64,000 nt of DNA from Verrucomicrobiota bacterium (GCA_003152315.1 PLZV01000012.1:243-64242); one strand, 5' to 3'; numbered from the stretch's first letter, positions 1 through 7,390 are shown. Notes: generated by a model not told the origin, from the sequence alone. Numbers and translations are program-made.

Positions 1-129
1 GAGAACATCGGAGCAGCGGCAGTCGAGCTAACGCCCGATGACCTTCGTGAAATCGAAAGCGCCGCCTCCAGGATCAAGGTGCAAGGGGCTCGATATCCGG
101 AGAAGCTGGAACAGATGACCGGGCGTTGA
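1..129 (+). CDS. Aldo/keto reductase, C-terminal fragment (5' end outside window)
   Basis: The window opens inside a reading frame that runs to the TGA at 127-129 and gives 42 residues, starting ENIGAAAVELTPDD and ending EKLEQMTGR. This tail, in which a short 'ENIGAA' is followed by L-T-P-D-D-L-R-E-I and a final R-Y-P-E, is the typical carboxy end of NADPH-dependent aldo/keto reductases of the AKR superfamily. The catalytic Asp/Tyr/Lys/His residues would lie upstream and cannot be seen. The next gene on the same strand is a small cupin. The two are separated by a palindromic repeat, so co-transcription is uncertain. Confidence 0.75.
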   Translation, partial: ENIGAAAVELTPDDLREIESAASRIKVQGARYPEKLEQMTGR

Positions 130-147
130 TATCCTAATTTGCCGTTT

Positions 148-208
148 GGAGGGACGCGCTCCGTCGCGTCCGTTCGATTAACGCAGCCACGACGGAGCGT
201 GGCCCTCC
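148..208. repeat. Palindromic intergenic repeat, family A, copy 1
   Basis: An imperfect inverted repeat of about 61 bp. The left arm begins GGAGGGACGCGCTCCGTCG and the right arm ends ACGGAGCGTGGCCCTCC; the two are largely complementary and can fold into a long hairpin. A second copy in the opposite orientation lies at 1369-1430. It sits between two co-directional genes and could be a REP/MITE-like element or an mRNA-stabilising or terminating hairpin. Confidence 0.7.
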
Positions 209-224
209 ATAGGAGTTTTAAAAC

Positions 225-620
225 ATGGAAATCAAAAGAAGCGGCTCACAACCTTCCAACAAAGGGCCCGCCGATTGGTTTACCGGCACGGTGCGAATCG
301 ATCCACTGTTTCAGGTAAAGGAGCCGGCTCGCGCGGCTGGCAACAGTGTCACGTTTGAACCCGGCGCTCGAACAGCATGGCACACCCATCCGCTGGGCCA
401 GACGCTGATCGTCACGGCTGGCTGCGGGCGTGTGCAGCGCTGGGGCGGCCCGATCGAAGAAATTCGGCCAGGTGACGTGATCTGGTTCCCACCGGGCGAG
501 AAGCATTGGCACGGCGCCGCACCAACGACGGCCATGACGCACATCGCCATCCAGGAACAGCTCGACGGCAAAGCGGTTGACTGGATGGAAAAGGTCAGCG
601 ACGAACAGTATCGGGCCTGA
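225..620 (+). CDS. Small cupin with hydroxynitrile-lyase-type metal site
   Basis: A 131-residue single-domain cupin. Starting at this ATG (AGGAG about 10 nt upstream), the residues H53, H55, Q59 and H94 fall at the positions that bind Mn in the bacterial cupin (R)-hydroxynitrile lyases of Granulicella, including the unusual Gln in place of the canonical Glu. This is why such genes are often annotated as '(R)-mandelonitrile lyase'. The physiological reaction in these bacteria is unknown; carbonyl or cyanohydrin chemistry is only a possibility. The upstream neighbour is an aldo/keto reductase, a plausible partner for detoxifying reactive carbonyls (inference). There is no signal peptide, so it is cytoplasmic. 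Confidence 0.85.
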   Translation: MEIKRSGSQPSNKGPADWFTGTVRIDPLFQVKEPARAAGNSVTFEPGARTAWHTHPLGQTLIVTAGCGRVQRWGGPIEEIRPGDVIWFPPGEKHWHGAAPTTAMTHIAIQEQLDGKAVDWMEKVSDEQYRA

Positions 621-637
621 TTCAGGGCAAAAGACCA

Positions 638-697
638 TCAATACTGCGGCACGTTCGGGTCGATGCGTTCGGCCCGGGCGTTGATGCCGCCGGCGAC
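638..697 (-). pseudogene. Detached 3' end of a moeZ-like rhodanese gene (direct-repeat copy)
   Basis: Read on the minus strand, this stretch encodes VAGGINARAERIDPNVPQY followed by TGA. It matches the last 19 codons of the CysO-MoeZ-rhodanese gene that ends at 1456, in the same orientation. Over 641-697 versus 1459-1515, 50 of 57 bases agree. Similarity stops on one side at the last codon and on the other at about 699. The fragment has no start of its own and lies 14 bp beyond the end of the broken ORF6N gene, so that gene is enclosed between the two copies. Confidence 0.8.
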
Positions 698-711
698 CGG
701 CCCGAGTCGTT

Positions 712-1299
712 CTAGCGGGCTCGATAACGTGCTTTAGCGTCCTTCACCTGAAAATCGATGCCCTTCTTCGGCGGCTTCGACGGCTCCGGCAAGGCGGCCG
801 GGTCGATGATGTCCATGACGCGCTGGAGAATGGTGACGATGGCGGCTTCGTGAACGCCGAGACGGTCCTTAAGCTCCTTCTCCAAGGCAGCGAGTTTGCG
901 GGCGAGTTCCCGGTTGTCGGATAGCACCGCGCGCATTTTCACGAACGCGCGGACTACGAAGACGCTCATCTGCGCGGCGCGTGGGCTGTTGAGCACGTTG
1001 GCGGCCATGATCGCGCCGTGCTCGGTGAACACTCACGGCAGTTTGCGTCGCCCTCCGTGCTGTGAACTTGATGTTCCAGTTTGGAACTTCAAGCTTGCAA
1101 CCTCTTGCGGGGTAAGCTGAAAGGCGAAATCCGCCGGGAACCGGTCGCGATTGCGTTTCACGGCCTTATTCAGATCCCGGGTTGCGACGCCATAGACAAC
1201 CGCCAAATCGCGGTCTAGCATCACCTTCTGACCACGAATCTCGTAGATGAGGCGGTCGAGATTCTCAACCGGGGTGGGCAAATCCTTCTCCGAAGCCAT
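712..1299 (-). pseudogene. ORF6N-domain protein interrupted by an in-frame TGA
   Basis: From ATG at 1299 the frame gives MASEKDLPTPVENLDRLIYE and then the ORF6N signature region (R-G-Q-K-V-M-L-D-R-D-L-A, Y-G-V, N-R-D-R-F-P-x-D-F-x-F-Q-L). It reaches a TGA at 1033-1035 after G-G-R-R-K-L-P and continues in the same frame with VFTEHGAIMAANVLNSPRA, exactly the expected continuation. Most family members have an aromatic residue at the interrupted codon, so TGG to TGA is the simplest change. The 3' part encodes a coiled helical C-terminus of about 100 residues. ORF6N proteins are phage- or plasmid-associated, KilA-like putative DNA-binding proteins. The gene is flanked by direct repeats of the moeZ 3' end. 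Read-through or sequencing error cannot be excluded. Confidence 0.75.
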
Positions 1300-1368
1300 T
1301 GCCGGGAGAGTATGCCAACCCAGCCAGATGCCGGCAAGCATACAGAATCGCGGGTAGTGTCCTCATTT

Positions 1369-1430
1369 GGAGGACCACGCTCTGTCGTGGCCGCATTGAG
1401 CGAGCGGACGCGACGGAGCGGCGTCCCTCC
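1369..1430. repeat. Palindromic intergenic repeat, family A, copy 2 (inverted)
   Basis: Arms GGAGGACCACGCTCTGTCG and CGACGGAGCGGCGTCCCTCC flank a GC-rich centre. The right arm is the reverse complement of the left arm of the copy at 148-208 apart from about one base, so the element is present in opposite orientation. It lies between the broken ORF6N gene and the 3' end of the moeZ fusion and is part of the inserted segment. Confidence 0.7.
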
Positions 1431-1455
1431 ACTACAGGCGAGTCGCCCCTGCTGC

Positions 1456-2943
1456 CTAATACTGCGGCACGTTCGTATCTATCCGCTCGGCCCAGGCGTT
1501 GATCCCGCCGGCGACGTTCTTGACCTTGCTGTAGCCTTGCGATTGCAAGAATTTCAGCGCGCGGCCGCTGCGGCCACCGGACTTGCAATGCAGGACCACG
1601 AGCTTGTCCTTCGGCAGTTCCTGGAATCGCTGCGGCAACTCGGGTAAGGGGAGTTTCACTGAACCGTCGATGACGCAAATCTCGAATTCATCGGGATTGC
1701 GAACGTCGACGAGGACGAAATCTTCCTTGCGGTCGCGCATTTGTTTGAGTGTCTCGACGCTGATGTCGTCGGGACCGAGTCCTTCATCCTTCTGTTCCAC
1801 GATAGAATCTCCTGATGTGCCCGCGTCTTCGCCGCGGCCGATGCCGCAGAATTGGTTGTAATCGATCAGTTTAGTCACCGTGGGATTCTTACCGCACACG
1901 GGACAATTTGGGTCGCGCGGAATCTTGTACTCGCGGAAGCTCATGTCCATCGCGTCGAAGCGGAGTAATCGGCCCATGAGCGGCTTGCCCTTGCCAATGA
2001 TGAGCTTGACGGCTTCGTTCGCCTGGATGTTGCCGATGATGCCGCAGATGACGCCGAGCACACCGCCTTCGGCGCAACTCGGGACAAGCCCAGGCGGCGG
2101 CGGTTCGGGATACCAGCAACGATAGCAGGGTCCGCCGAGGTGCGGCGCGAACACACTGGCCATGCCTTCCCAACGGAAGATCGAGCCGTACACGTTCGGC
2201 TTCTTGAGCATCACGCACGCGTCGTTGACAAGGTAGCGCGTTGGAAAATTGTCCGTGCCGTCAAGAACGAGATCGTAGTCCTTGATGATGTCGAGCGCGT
2301 TCTCGCTCGTGATCTTGACGGGGTAGGGGATGAAATTCAGGTTGGGGTTGATCGCCTTGAGTTTTTCCTCGGCGCTCTTAAGCTTGTGCTTCCCCACGTC
2401 GCCCGTGAAATGAATGATCTGCCGCTGCAGGTTGCTGAAATCGACCGTGTCGAATTCGACCATCCCGATCGTGCCCACGCCCGCGGCCGTCAGGTACAAC
2501 GCAATCGGCGAACCGAGGCCGCCCGAGCCAATGAGCAGCACCTTCGCGGCTTTGATGCGTTCCTGGCCCTCCATGCCGACTTCGGGCAAGATCAGGTGCC
2601 GCGAATAGCGTTTGATTTCTTCATTCGTCAGCTTCGCCCGGTCTTTGATGATCGGCGCGAGCTTGGCGAGGTTGCCGCCCGCAATCGACGGCACGATGGA
2701 TATCTCGTCGCCTTCATTGACCGCCGCATCGTCGCCCCTGGCGCGAATGTCCTCGTCATTGACGTACACGCGCACAAAATTCCGCAGCTTGCCGTCCTCG
2801 CTGTAGAGATGCGGCCGCAATTGGGCGTGCTCCGTGGTCAGGTTGCCGAGGACCTCGTTGATTGTTGCGCCGGCCACCTCGACCGTCGACTGCCCGTTGG
2901 CAAAGCGACGCAAGGCCGTTGGAATTGTGACTTTAATCGCCAT
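1456..2943 (-). CDS. CysO/MoaD-MoeZ-rhodanese fusion: sulfur-carrier protein with its activating enzyme
   Basis: 495 residues from ATG at 2943, preceded by AGGAGAG; a 10-residue upstream extension is possible but lacks this site. Domain 1 (1-90) is a MoaD/ThiS/CysO ubiquitin-like carrier ending in Ala-Gly-Gly at 88-90. Domain 2 (about 105-365) is a ThiF/MoeB adenylyltransferase with the nucleotide loop GSGGLGSP and two zinc CxxC pairs (CYRC, CPVC). Domain 3 (about 395-495) is a rhodanese with active-site loop CKSGGRSG. In Mycobacterium the separate CysO and MoeZ proteins form a thiocarboxylate that CysM converts to cysteine and a JAMM peptidase (Mec) releases. Here the carrier and activator are one chain, and the genes for a JAMM peptidase and a CysM-type synthase lie immediately upstream. 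Because the Gly-Gly is internal, processing or an altered mechanism is required (inference). Confidence 0.9.
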   Translation of the reverse strand: MAIKVTIPTALRRFANGQSTVEVAGATINEVLGNLTTEHAQLRPHLYSEDGKLRNFVRVYVNDEDIRARGDDAAVNEGDEISIVPSIAGGNLAKLAPIIKDRAKLTNEEIKRYSRHLILPEVGMEGQERIKAAKVLLIGSGGLGSPIALYLTAAGVGTIGMVEFDTVDFSNLQRQIIHFTGDVGKHKLKSAEEKLKAINPNLNFIPYPVKITSENALDIIKDYDLVLDGTDNFPTRYLVNDACVMLKKPNVYGSIFRWEGMASVFAPHLGGPCYRCWYPEPPPPGLVPSCAEGGVLGVICGIIGNIQANEAVKLIIGKGKPLMGRLLRFDAMDMSFREYKIPRDPNCPVCGKNPTVTKLIDYNQFCGIGRGEDAGTSGDSIVEQKDEGLGPDDISVETLKQMRDRKEDFVLVDVRNPDEFEICVIDGSVKLPLPELPQRFQELPKDKLVVLHCKSGGRSGRALKFLQSQGYSKVKNVAGGINAWAERIDTNVPQY

Positions 2944-2990
2944 CGTTCTCTCCTGTGTGTCTATGACCCGCAAGACGTAGTTTACCCAAA

Positions 2991-3398
2991 TTACGCCGAA
3001 AGTTCAACAGCCTCTTGATCGAAGGCCGAACGGTCGTCCCGCAGCCGCCAGGAATTCGATTCCACCGCTTTGCCCTTGACGACCGAGATGATCAGGTACG
3101 AAAAGTCCGGCCACGCGTGGTCGAGGTCGAACTGCGACGGTCGGGCGGCCACATCCGGATGCGAATGATAGATGCCCAGCACCTGTAGCCCGCGTTTGTC
3201 GGCCTCCCGCTCAATCTTCAGGTAGATCAGCGGATCAATCAAATAGCGGTTGCGGGCACTGTCATTCCGCTGGTTGTCCGCGGAAATGACCTCGGTGACC
3301 ATCCCCTTCTGACCCAGCATCACCCCGCAACCCTCGTTCGGGTAACTTGCCTCTAGGTGCTGGTGGATTTGATGCAGGAGCTGTTGAGAGAGTTTCAT
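2991..3398 (-). CDS. JAMM/MPN+ metallopeptidase (Mec-like)
   Basis: 135 residues from ATG at 3398, which overlaps the stop of the upstream synthase by 4 bp (ATGA), so translation is likely coupled. The zinc peptidase signature is complete: an N-terminal Glu in PNEGCG, then HSHPDVAARPSQFDLDHA, supplying both His ligands, the Ser and the Asp. In the CysO pathway the Mec peptidase cuts the new cysteine from the C-terminal Gly of the carrier. Here it sits 47 bp upstream of the carrier-activator fusion, consistent with that role. It could also cleave after the internal Gly-Gly of the fusion (inference). It looks cytoplasmic. Confidence 0.9.
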   Translation of the reverse strand: MKLSQQLLHQIHQHLEASYPNEGCGVMLGQKGMVTEVISADNQRNDSARNRYLIDPLIYLKIEREADKRGLQVLGIYHSHPDVAARPSQFDLDHAWPDFSYLIISVVKGKAVESNSWRLRDDRSAFDQEAVELSA

Positions 3399-4339
3399 GC
3401 TGCCTCCCAGAATTTCTCGCTTTGGTAACGGTTGCCGGCGTCGGGGCAAATGGCGACGAGCGTGCCTTCCTGGATGGTTGCCGCGATCTTCAGCGCGGCG
3501 CAAATGGCGGCGCCCGCGCTGACGCCGACATAAAGGCCCTCTTCGCGGGTCAGGCGTTTGGCCATTTGCTGCGCGCCTTCCGTGGAGACATAGACAGTTT
3601 GGTCGGGAACCTTGGCGTTGTACAACTCGGGGACGTGCGAGGCCGTCTCCATGTGCTTGAGCCCTTCGAGTCCGTGGAACGGGCCCTCAGGCTGGACGGC
3701 AACGAGCTTGATGTCGCGATTGAATTCGCGGAGTCGCTTGCCGGTTCCCATCAAGGTGCCGCTGGTGCCAAGACCGGCGAGGAAATGGGTAATCTTGCCA
3801 GCGGTCTGATCGATGATCTCGGGGCCTGTGGTCTCGTAGTGGGCGCGCGGGTTTTCGGGATTCCCGTACTGGTCAGGATAGACGTAGAGGTCCGGCTGCT
3901 CCTTGTAAAGGCGTTGCGCCGCGAAGAACGCGCCATCGCTACCTTCGCTGGGGTCAGTGAGAACCAGATCAGCACCGTACGCCTGGAGCAGTTTTTTGCG
4001 CTCGGTGCTGGCGTTGGCCGGCATGAGTAATTTGCAACGGTACCCGCGCCGCGCGGCGATCATCGCATAGGCGATACCGGTATTGCCACTCGTCGCGTCG
4101 AGGATGGTTTTGCCCGGCGTGAGCTGGCCCGACAACTCGGCGGCGCGGATCATGCGGTAAGCGGCGCGGTCCTTCACCGAGCCGCCGGGATTGAACCACT
4201 CCGCCTTGGCGAAGATGCGGACGCCGGGAAATTCCCGGCCGATGCGCAGCAGGGGAATGAGCGGCGTGTTGCCGATCGTTCGCAACAGCGCGTCGGTTTC
4301 CGACGAAGGCAGGAGCGGTTGTATGTCGGCTGTCATCAT
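3395..4339 (-). CDS. cysM: PLP-dependent cysteine synthase, CysM type
   Basis: 314 residues, fold type II PLP enzyme. The PLP lysine is K56 in PGGSVKDR; the TSGNTG loop near residue 85 and the GLGTSGT phosphate-binding loop near 190 are intact. It produces cysteine from an activated serine and a sulfur donor. The gene order with a JAMM peptidase and a CysO-MoeZ fusion argues that the donor is the thiocarboxylated carrier protein rather than free sulfide, with O-phosphoserine as the probable acceptor by analogy to mycobacterial CysM. It is the first gene of the three-gene minus-strand unit and starts 37 bp downstream of tRNA-Ala, so read-through from the tRNA promoter is possible. Confidence 0.88.
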   Translation of the reverse strand: MMTADIQPLLPSSETDALLRTIGNTPLIPLLRIGREFPGVRIFAKAEWFNPGGSVKDRAAYRMIRAAELSGQLTPGKTILDATSGNTGIAYAMIAARRGYRCKLLMPANASTERKKLLQAYGADLVLTDPSEGSDGAFFAAQRLYKEQPDLYVYPDQYGNPENPRAHYETTGPEIIDQTAGKITHFLAGLGTSGTLMGTGKRLREFNRDIKLVAVQPEGPFHGLEGLKHMETASHVPELYNAKVPDQTVYVSTEGAQQMAKRLTREEGLYVGVSAGAAICAALKIAATIQEGTLVAICPDAGNRYQSEKFWEAA

Positions 4340-4375
4340 GGATACGCCCGCGACCGTTGGCGGTTCCGAAAAAGC

Positions 4376-4451
4376 TGGTGGAGATGAGGGGATTCGAACC
4401 CCTGACCTCCTCGTTGCGAACGAGGCGCTCTACCAATTGAGCTACATCCCC
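4376..4451 (-). tRNA. tRNA-Ala (anticodon CGC)
   Basis: A full cloverleaf can be drawn on the minus strand: acceptor GGGGATG paired with CATCTCC, D-arm GCTC/GAGC, anticodon arm CCTCG-TTCGCAA-CGAGG, T-arm AGGGG-TTCGAAT-CCCCT, discriminator A and an encoded CCA. The acceptor contains the G3:U70 wobble pair that defines alanine tRNAs. The anticodon CGC reads GCG codons. Confidence 0.95.
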
Positions 4452-4468
4452 AGCCGTGGTGCAGCGGC

Positions 4469-4497
4469 ACCATTCCAAAAATACGCACCCGAGTCAA
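4469..4497 (-). promoter_or_regulatory. Possible sigma-70 promoter of tRNA-Ala
   Basis: On the minus strand TTGACT (4492-4497) and AATGGT (4469-4474) are separated by 17 bp and lie just upstream of the tRNA 5' end. The -35 is good and the -10 is weak. The position is right for a short 5' leader of the tRNA precursor that continues into cysM. Confidence 0.35.
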
Positions 4498-4550
4498 GCC
4501 GCCAAGCCCACCTCCGCAACATGGCACGTGGCCTGCTAAAGACAATACCC

Positions 4551-4733
4551 ATGAAACAGAATGGATCGAAGTCCACCCGTAAGAGTGCTCCGACCTTGGC
4601 GGAGTTGATCACCACAGTCAACGAACTGACGCGTGACGAGCAGCTTGGCGCGTACATCGTGGCTGACCTCATCAATTCACGTAAAGTACGCCTGGAAGGG
4701 GAGTTCCACGGACACCGCGTTCTTGTTGACTAG
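4551..4733 (+). CDS. Conserved-looking 60-residue protein of unknown function
   Basis: ATG at 4551 gives 60 residues: a basic Ser/Lys-rich start (MKQNGSKSTRKSAPT), a predicted amphipathic helix (LAELITTVNELTRDEQLG) and a short C-terminal beta-like segment (KVRLEGEFHGHRVLVD). No clear Shine-Dalgarno is visible. An intrinsic terminator follows within 20 bp of the stop codon, which supports a real transcription unit. No family is recognised; the size and charge would suit a small nucleic-acid-binding or regulatory protein, but this is only a guess. Confidence 0.55.
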   Translation: MKQNGSKSTRKSAPTLAELITTVNELTRDEQLGAYIVADLINSRKVRLEGEFHGHRVLVD

Positions 4734-4750
4734 GCATTTTACGGATAAAT

Positions 4751-4779
4751 AGAGCGTCTTGCGCGACGCTCTCGGTTTT
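4751..4779 (+). terminator. Intrinsic terminator after the 60-residue gene
   Basis: A perfect 8-bp stem AGAGCGTC/GACGCTCT with a 6-nt loop is followed by CGGTTTTG. It ends the short plus-strand unit at 4551-4733 and insulates it from the btpA-like gene. Confidence 0.7.
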
Positions 4780-4828
4780 GTAAAAAAACCTGCCATTTCG
4801 CGCTCATTTTTGACACACTCGCGCAAAA

Positions 4829-5623
4829 ATGAGCGCGCCTTTTCGTCCCAAACGTAAACTTGTCATCGGTGTAATCCACCTTCAGCCCCTGCCCGGCTCG
4901 CCCAAATGGGGCGGCAACCTCAAGTCCGTCATCGACTACGCCCTCGCCGACACGCGGGCCTACGTGCGCGGCGGCGTGGACGCGATCATCATCGAAAACT
5001 TCGGCGATGCGCCGTTCACCAAGGCCGGCGTTGATCCCGAGACGATTGCGGCGATGTCGGCTGCGGGTTCCTCGGTACGTGCCGCAACCAATCTCCCCTT
5101 GGGTTTCAATGTTCTTCGCAACGATGCCCGCGCGGCGCTGGCGCTGTGCGCGGCGTGCGGCGGCAGCTTCATCCGTGTCAATGTCCATACCGGCGCGATG
5201 CTCACCGATCAGGGCATCATCGAAGGCAGCGCGTACGAAACAGTCCGCTACCGTGAACGGATTTGCCCGGCCGTGTCCATTTTTGCCGATGTGCACGTGA
5301 AACACGCGGTGCCACTCGGAGACTTTCAGATCGAAGATTCCGCCCACGATACGCTGGAACGGGGCCTGGCCGACGCGCTCATTGTTTCGGGAACGGGCAC
5401 GGGTGTCGCGGCGGACATTACCGACGTTCAGCGGGTGCGGCGCGCCTGCCCGAACGCGAAGATTCTCCTCGGTAGCGGTATCACGATCGGCAACGTCCAG
5501 GAGTTCCTCCGCCACGCCGACGGTGTGATTGTTGGCACGTCACTGAAGGTGGGCGGCAAACTCTTTCATCCCGTCGATCCCCGGCGAGTGGCCACTCTTG
5601 TCAAAGCGGCCCGCGCTGGCTAA
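4829..5623 (+). CDS. BtpA/SgcQ family TIM-barrel protein
   Basis: 264 residues matching the BtpA (PF03437) family along its length: VIGVIHLQPLPGSP near residue 13, GGVDAIIIENFGDAPF near 48, R-x-N in the FIRVNVHTG strand near 112, FADVHVKHA near 150, IVSGTGTG near 188 and LLGSGIT near 212. BtpA was named for photosystem I accumulation in cyanobacteria, but most members occur in non-phototrophs next to sugar or nucleoside genes. They are thought to be phosphate-binding TIM-barrel enzymes of unknown reaction. Its 3' end overlaps the convergent beta-propeller gene by 4 bp. Confidence 0.85.
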   Translation: MSAPFRPKRKLVIGVIHLQPLPGSPKWGGNLKSVIDYALADTRAYVRGGVDAIIIENFGDAPFTKAGVDPETIAAMSAAGSSVRAATNLPLGFNVLRNDARAALALCAACGGSFIRVNVHTGAMLTDQGIIEGSAYETVRYRERICPAVSIFADVHVKHAVPLGDFQIEDSAHDTLERGLADALIVSGTGTGVAADITDVQRVRRACPNAKILLGSGITIGNVQEFLRHADGVIVGTSLKVGGKLFHPVDPRRVATLVKAARAG

Positions 5624-7176
5624 TGCAAGCCGTACACCGCCAGGTGGCGGACAGCTCCCACGTAAACCTTGCCGTTGGCGACCGTCGGCACGGCGAATTT
5701 CACGGCCAGGCCCGGCGGTTGGCGGCTGGTGGTGCTGTTGTAAAGTTCCCGCGTCAGGTCCGTGGCGTCGTAGGCATGGAGAATGGCCTGGCCATTGCGA
5801 TTTGTATAGGAGTCCGTTTGAATGATCCACACAATGGCGTTGCTGGTGCCGTTCGCGGAGATGCTCGGCGTGGCGCCGGGGAAGCCGATGTTACTGGCGG
5901 ACTGCGAGACGGGATTGGCGGAGAGCAGACCGCTGTTAAGGGCGAACTCTTTAAGCGTGTCGTCCGAGCCGCTGTAGTAAATGTTCCCATTGAACCAGGC
6001 CGGGGTGCAAAACGTGCTGCCGATGGCGCCGGGCAGTGATTGAACAATCTGGCTATCGCTGCCATTTTGGAAGTGACCGAGGTTGTCGCGATTGAGCACG
6101 TAGACTGTGCCCGCTTTGCCGGCGGTGATCGCGAGGTGCGTATTGGGACCAGGCTGGTCGGGCAGCAGCAGGACGCCGCCGGAGCCGAGGTCCGTATCGG
6201 AAGCGGAAAGGCTGGCCTGGTCGAACGGGGTGAAGTAATCGGCGACGGTGAGGCCGCTGCCGGCGTTGAATTCGATAACGCTGCTGCCGTAGTCGCTGCC
6301 GCCGGTATCGACGTCGAACGTTCCGTTGCCGGTGCTGGCGTAAACGTTGCCACTCGCGTCAGCGGAAGGTCCGCACCCGGACATCCACACACCACCCAGA
6401 CCGCCGTTGGGGGTGGTATTGAAGGCGGTAACCTGCGCGAGATTGGTGGCGTTGTAGCCCAGAATCCAGCCGTGATACGGGCCGATGTCACAATGGGCGG
6501 CCGAGGCGATGTACACCACGCCATTGACCAGCAAGAGGCCACTGCGTTGGTGCTGGCGAAGCGGATCGTAGCTGACGGTACCGCTGATGTTGCCATCGCC
6601 GCTGCCCGGCGTGCTGGCGGTCAGGCTCACCGGGCCGCCAAATTTTTCCGCCCCGGTGGCCAGATCAAGCGCATGAAGACGCTGGAAGAAAACGGTGTTG
6701 GTTTTGCCCTTCTCGACGACGTAGATCGTGCTCGTCGCCGGATCGATCACCGGCGTGCTGGTGACACCGATTTCGGGGATGAGGTCGGTGCAATTCGCGT
6801 CTTTGACTGACGAGACGGTTTTGCCGCGCTTGGGGAGCAGCTTCTTGTGCCAGTAACTGCGGCCGCTGATGGCATCGAACGCGTACAGGCTATCGTGCTC
6901 GGTGGCGACGTACACCACGTTTCGTGAGCCGACCCGCGGGAGGTTGACGCCCGCGGCCACGAGCGGCTGCGCGTACACATAGCCGTCCACGCTGCGGGTG
7001 AACAGTCGCTTGAAAATGTTGGAGCTGACGTTGGCCGGCGTGAGAATCGTTTCGTTGGTGTTCACGCCCGTGCGCGAGTTGTCGTTGTGATACGTGAGCA
7101 CGCTCACCTGCGCGTGGCTGCGTGGCATCAAGCCAAAGGCCAGTAGAGTCAGCAAAACTGTTACGAGTCTCTTCAT
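5620..7176 (-). CDS. Secreted PQQ-like beta-propeller protein
   Basis: 518 residues from ATG at 7176; two in-frame ATGs further upstream (to 7215) are possible. A signal peptide is clear (MKRLVTVLLTLLAFG, cleavage after S-H-A). The rest is propeller blades of the PQQ/YVTN type, such as VVYVATEHDSLYAFDAISG, TIYVVEKGK and GKVYVGAVRHLAVYG, beginning with the LTYHNDNSRTG motif common in secreted Verrucomicrobia and Acidobacteria propellers. No quinoprotein dehydrogenase catalytic triad is evident, so it may be a structural or sugar-binding protein. A paralogue, broken by a stop codon, lies at 23130-25145. Confidence 0.85.
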   Translation of the reverse strand: MKRLVTVLLTLLAFGLMPRSHAQVSVLTYHNDNSRTGVNTNETILTPANVSSNIFKRLFTRSVDGYVYAQPLVAAGVNLPRVGSRNVVYVATEHDSLYAFDAISGRSYWHKKLLPKRGKTVSSVKDANCTDLIPEIGVTSTPVIDPATSTIYVVEKGKTNTVFFQRLHALDLATGAEKFGGPVSLTASTPGSGDGNISGTVSYDPLRQHQRSGLLLVNGVVYIASAAHCDIGPYHGWILGYNATNLAQVTAFNTTPNGGLGGVWMSGCGPSADASGNVYASTGNGTFDVDTGGSDYGSSVIEFNAGSGLTVADYFTPFDQASLSASDTDLGSGGVLLLPDQPGPNTHLAITAGKAGTVYVLNRDNLGHFQNGSDSQIVQSLPGAIGSTFCTPAWFNGNIYYSGSDDTLKEFALNSGLLSANPVSQSASNIGFPGATPSISANGTSNAIVWIIQTDSYTNRNGQAILHAYDATDLTRELYNSTTSRQPPGLAVKFAVPTVANGKVYVGAVRHLAVYGLH

Positions 7177-7228
7177 AGGTTCTTTCTTTGCCCAATTCTT
7201 CATAACTAAGATCATTGTAACCCGCCTG

Positions 7229-7390
7229 TCAACGGGGTTTGCGGCAACGGACGATCAGGAAGAGGGCTACGTGGCGTGTGTCGGCGACGGCGGGGCAGTC
7301 GGCCGCGGTTTTGTCATCGGCGCAGGGTTCCGTCACGCGCTCGATCTGAAATCCCGTAAGGTTTTCGACCAGTTCGTCCGACACAATCAT
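7229..7390 (-). CDS. 53-residue ORF coupled by ATGA overlap, unknown function
   Basis: The ATG at 7390 overlaps the TGA of the preceding small gene by 4 bp, continuing a chain of overlaps that starts at leuA. The product (MIVSDELVENLTGFQIERVT, then an Ala/Asp-rich middle and a basic end RCRKPR) matches no family I know. The overlap arrangement is the main reason to believe it is translated. It could instead be the remnant of a longer gene after frameshifting. Confidence 0.35.
   Translation of the reverse strand: MIVSDELVENLTGFQIERVTEPCADDKTAADCPAVADTRHVALFLIVRCRKPR

Noticed and set aside
712-1299. TGA read as tryptophan (alternative genetic code)
   Set aside because: TGA terminates many intact genes here, e.g. 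leuA, proA, uppS and cdsA, so a recoded TGA is not credible.
2140-3018. 292-residue plus-strand frame over the CysO-MoeZ fusion gene
   Set aside because: It is the antisense shadow of a well-supported gene; its protein is His/Arg/Val-rich without motifs.
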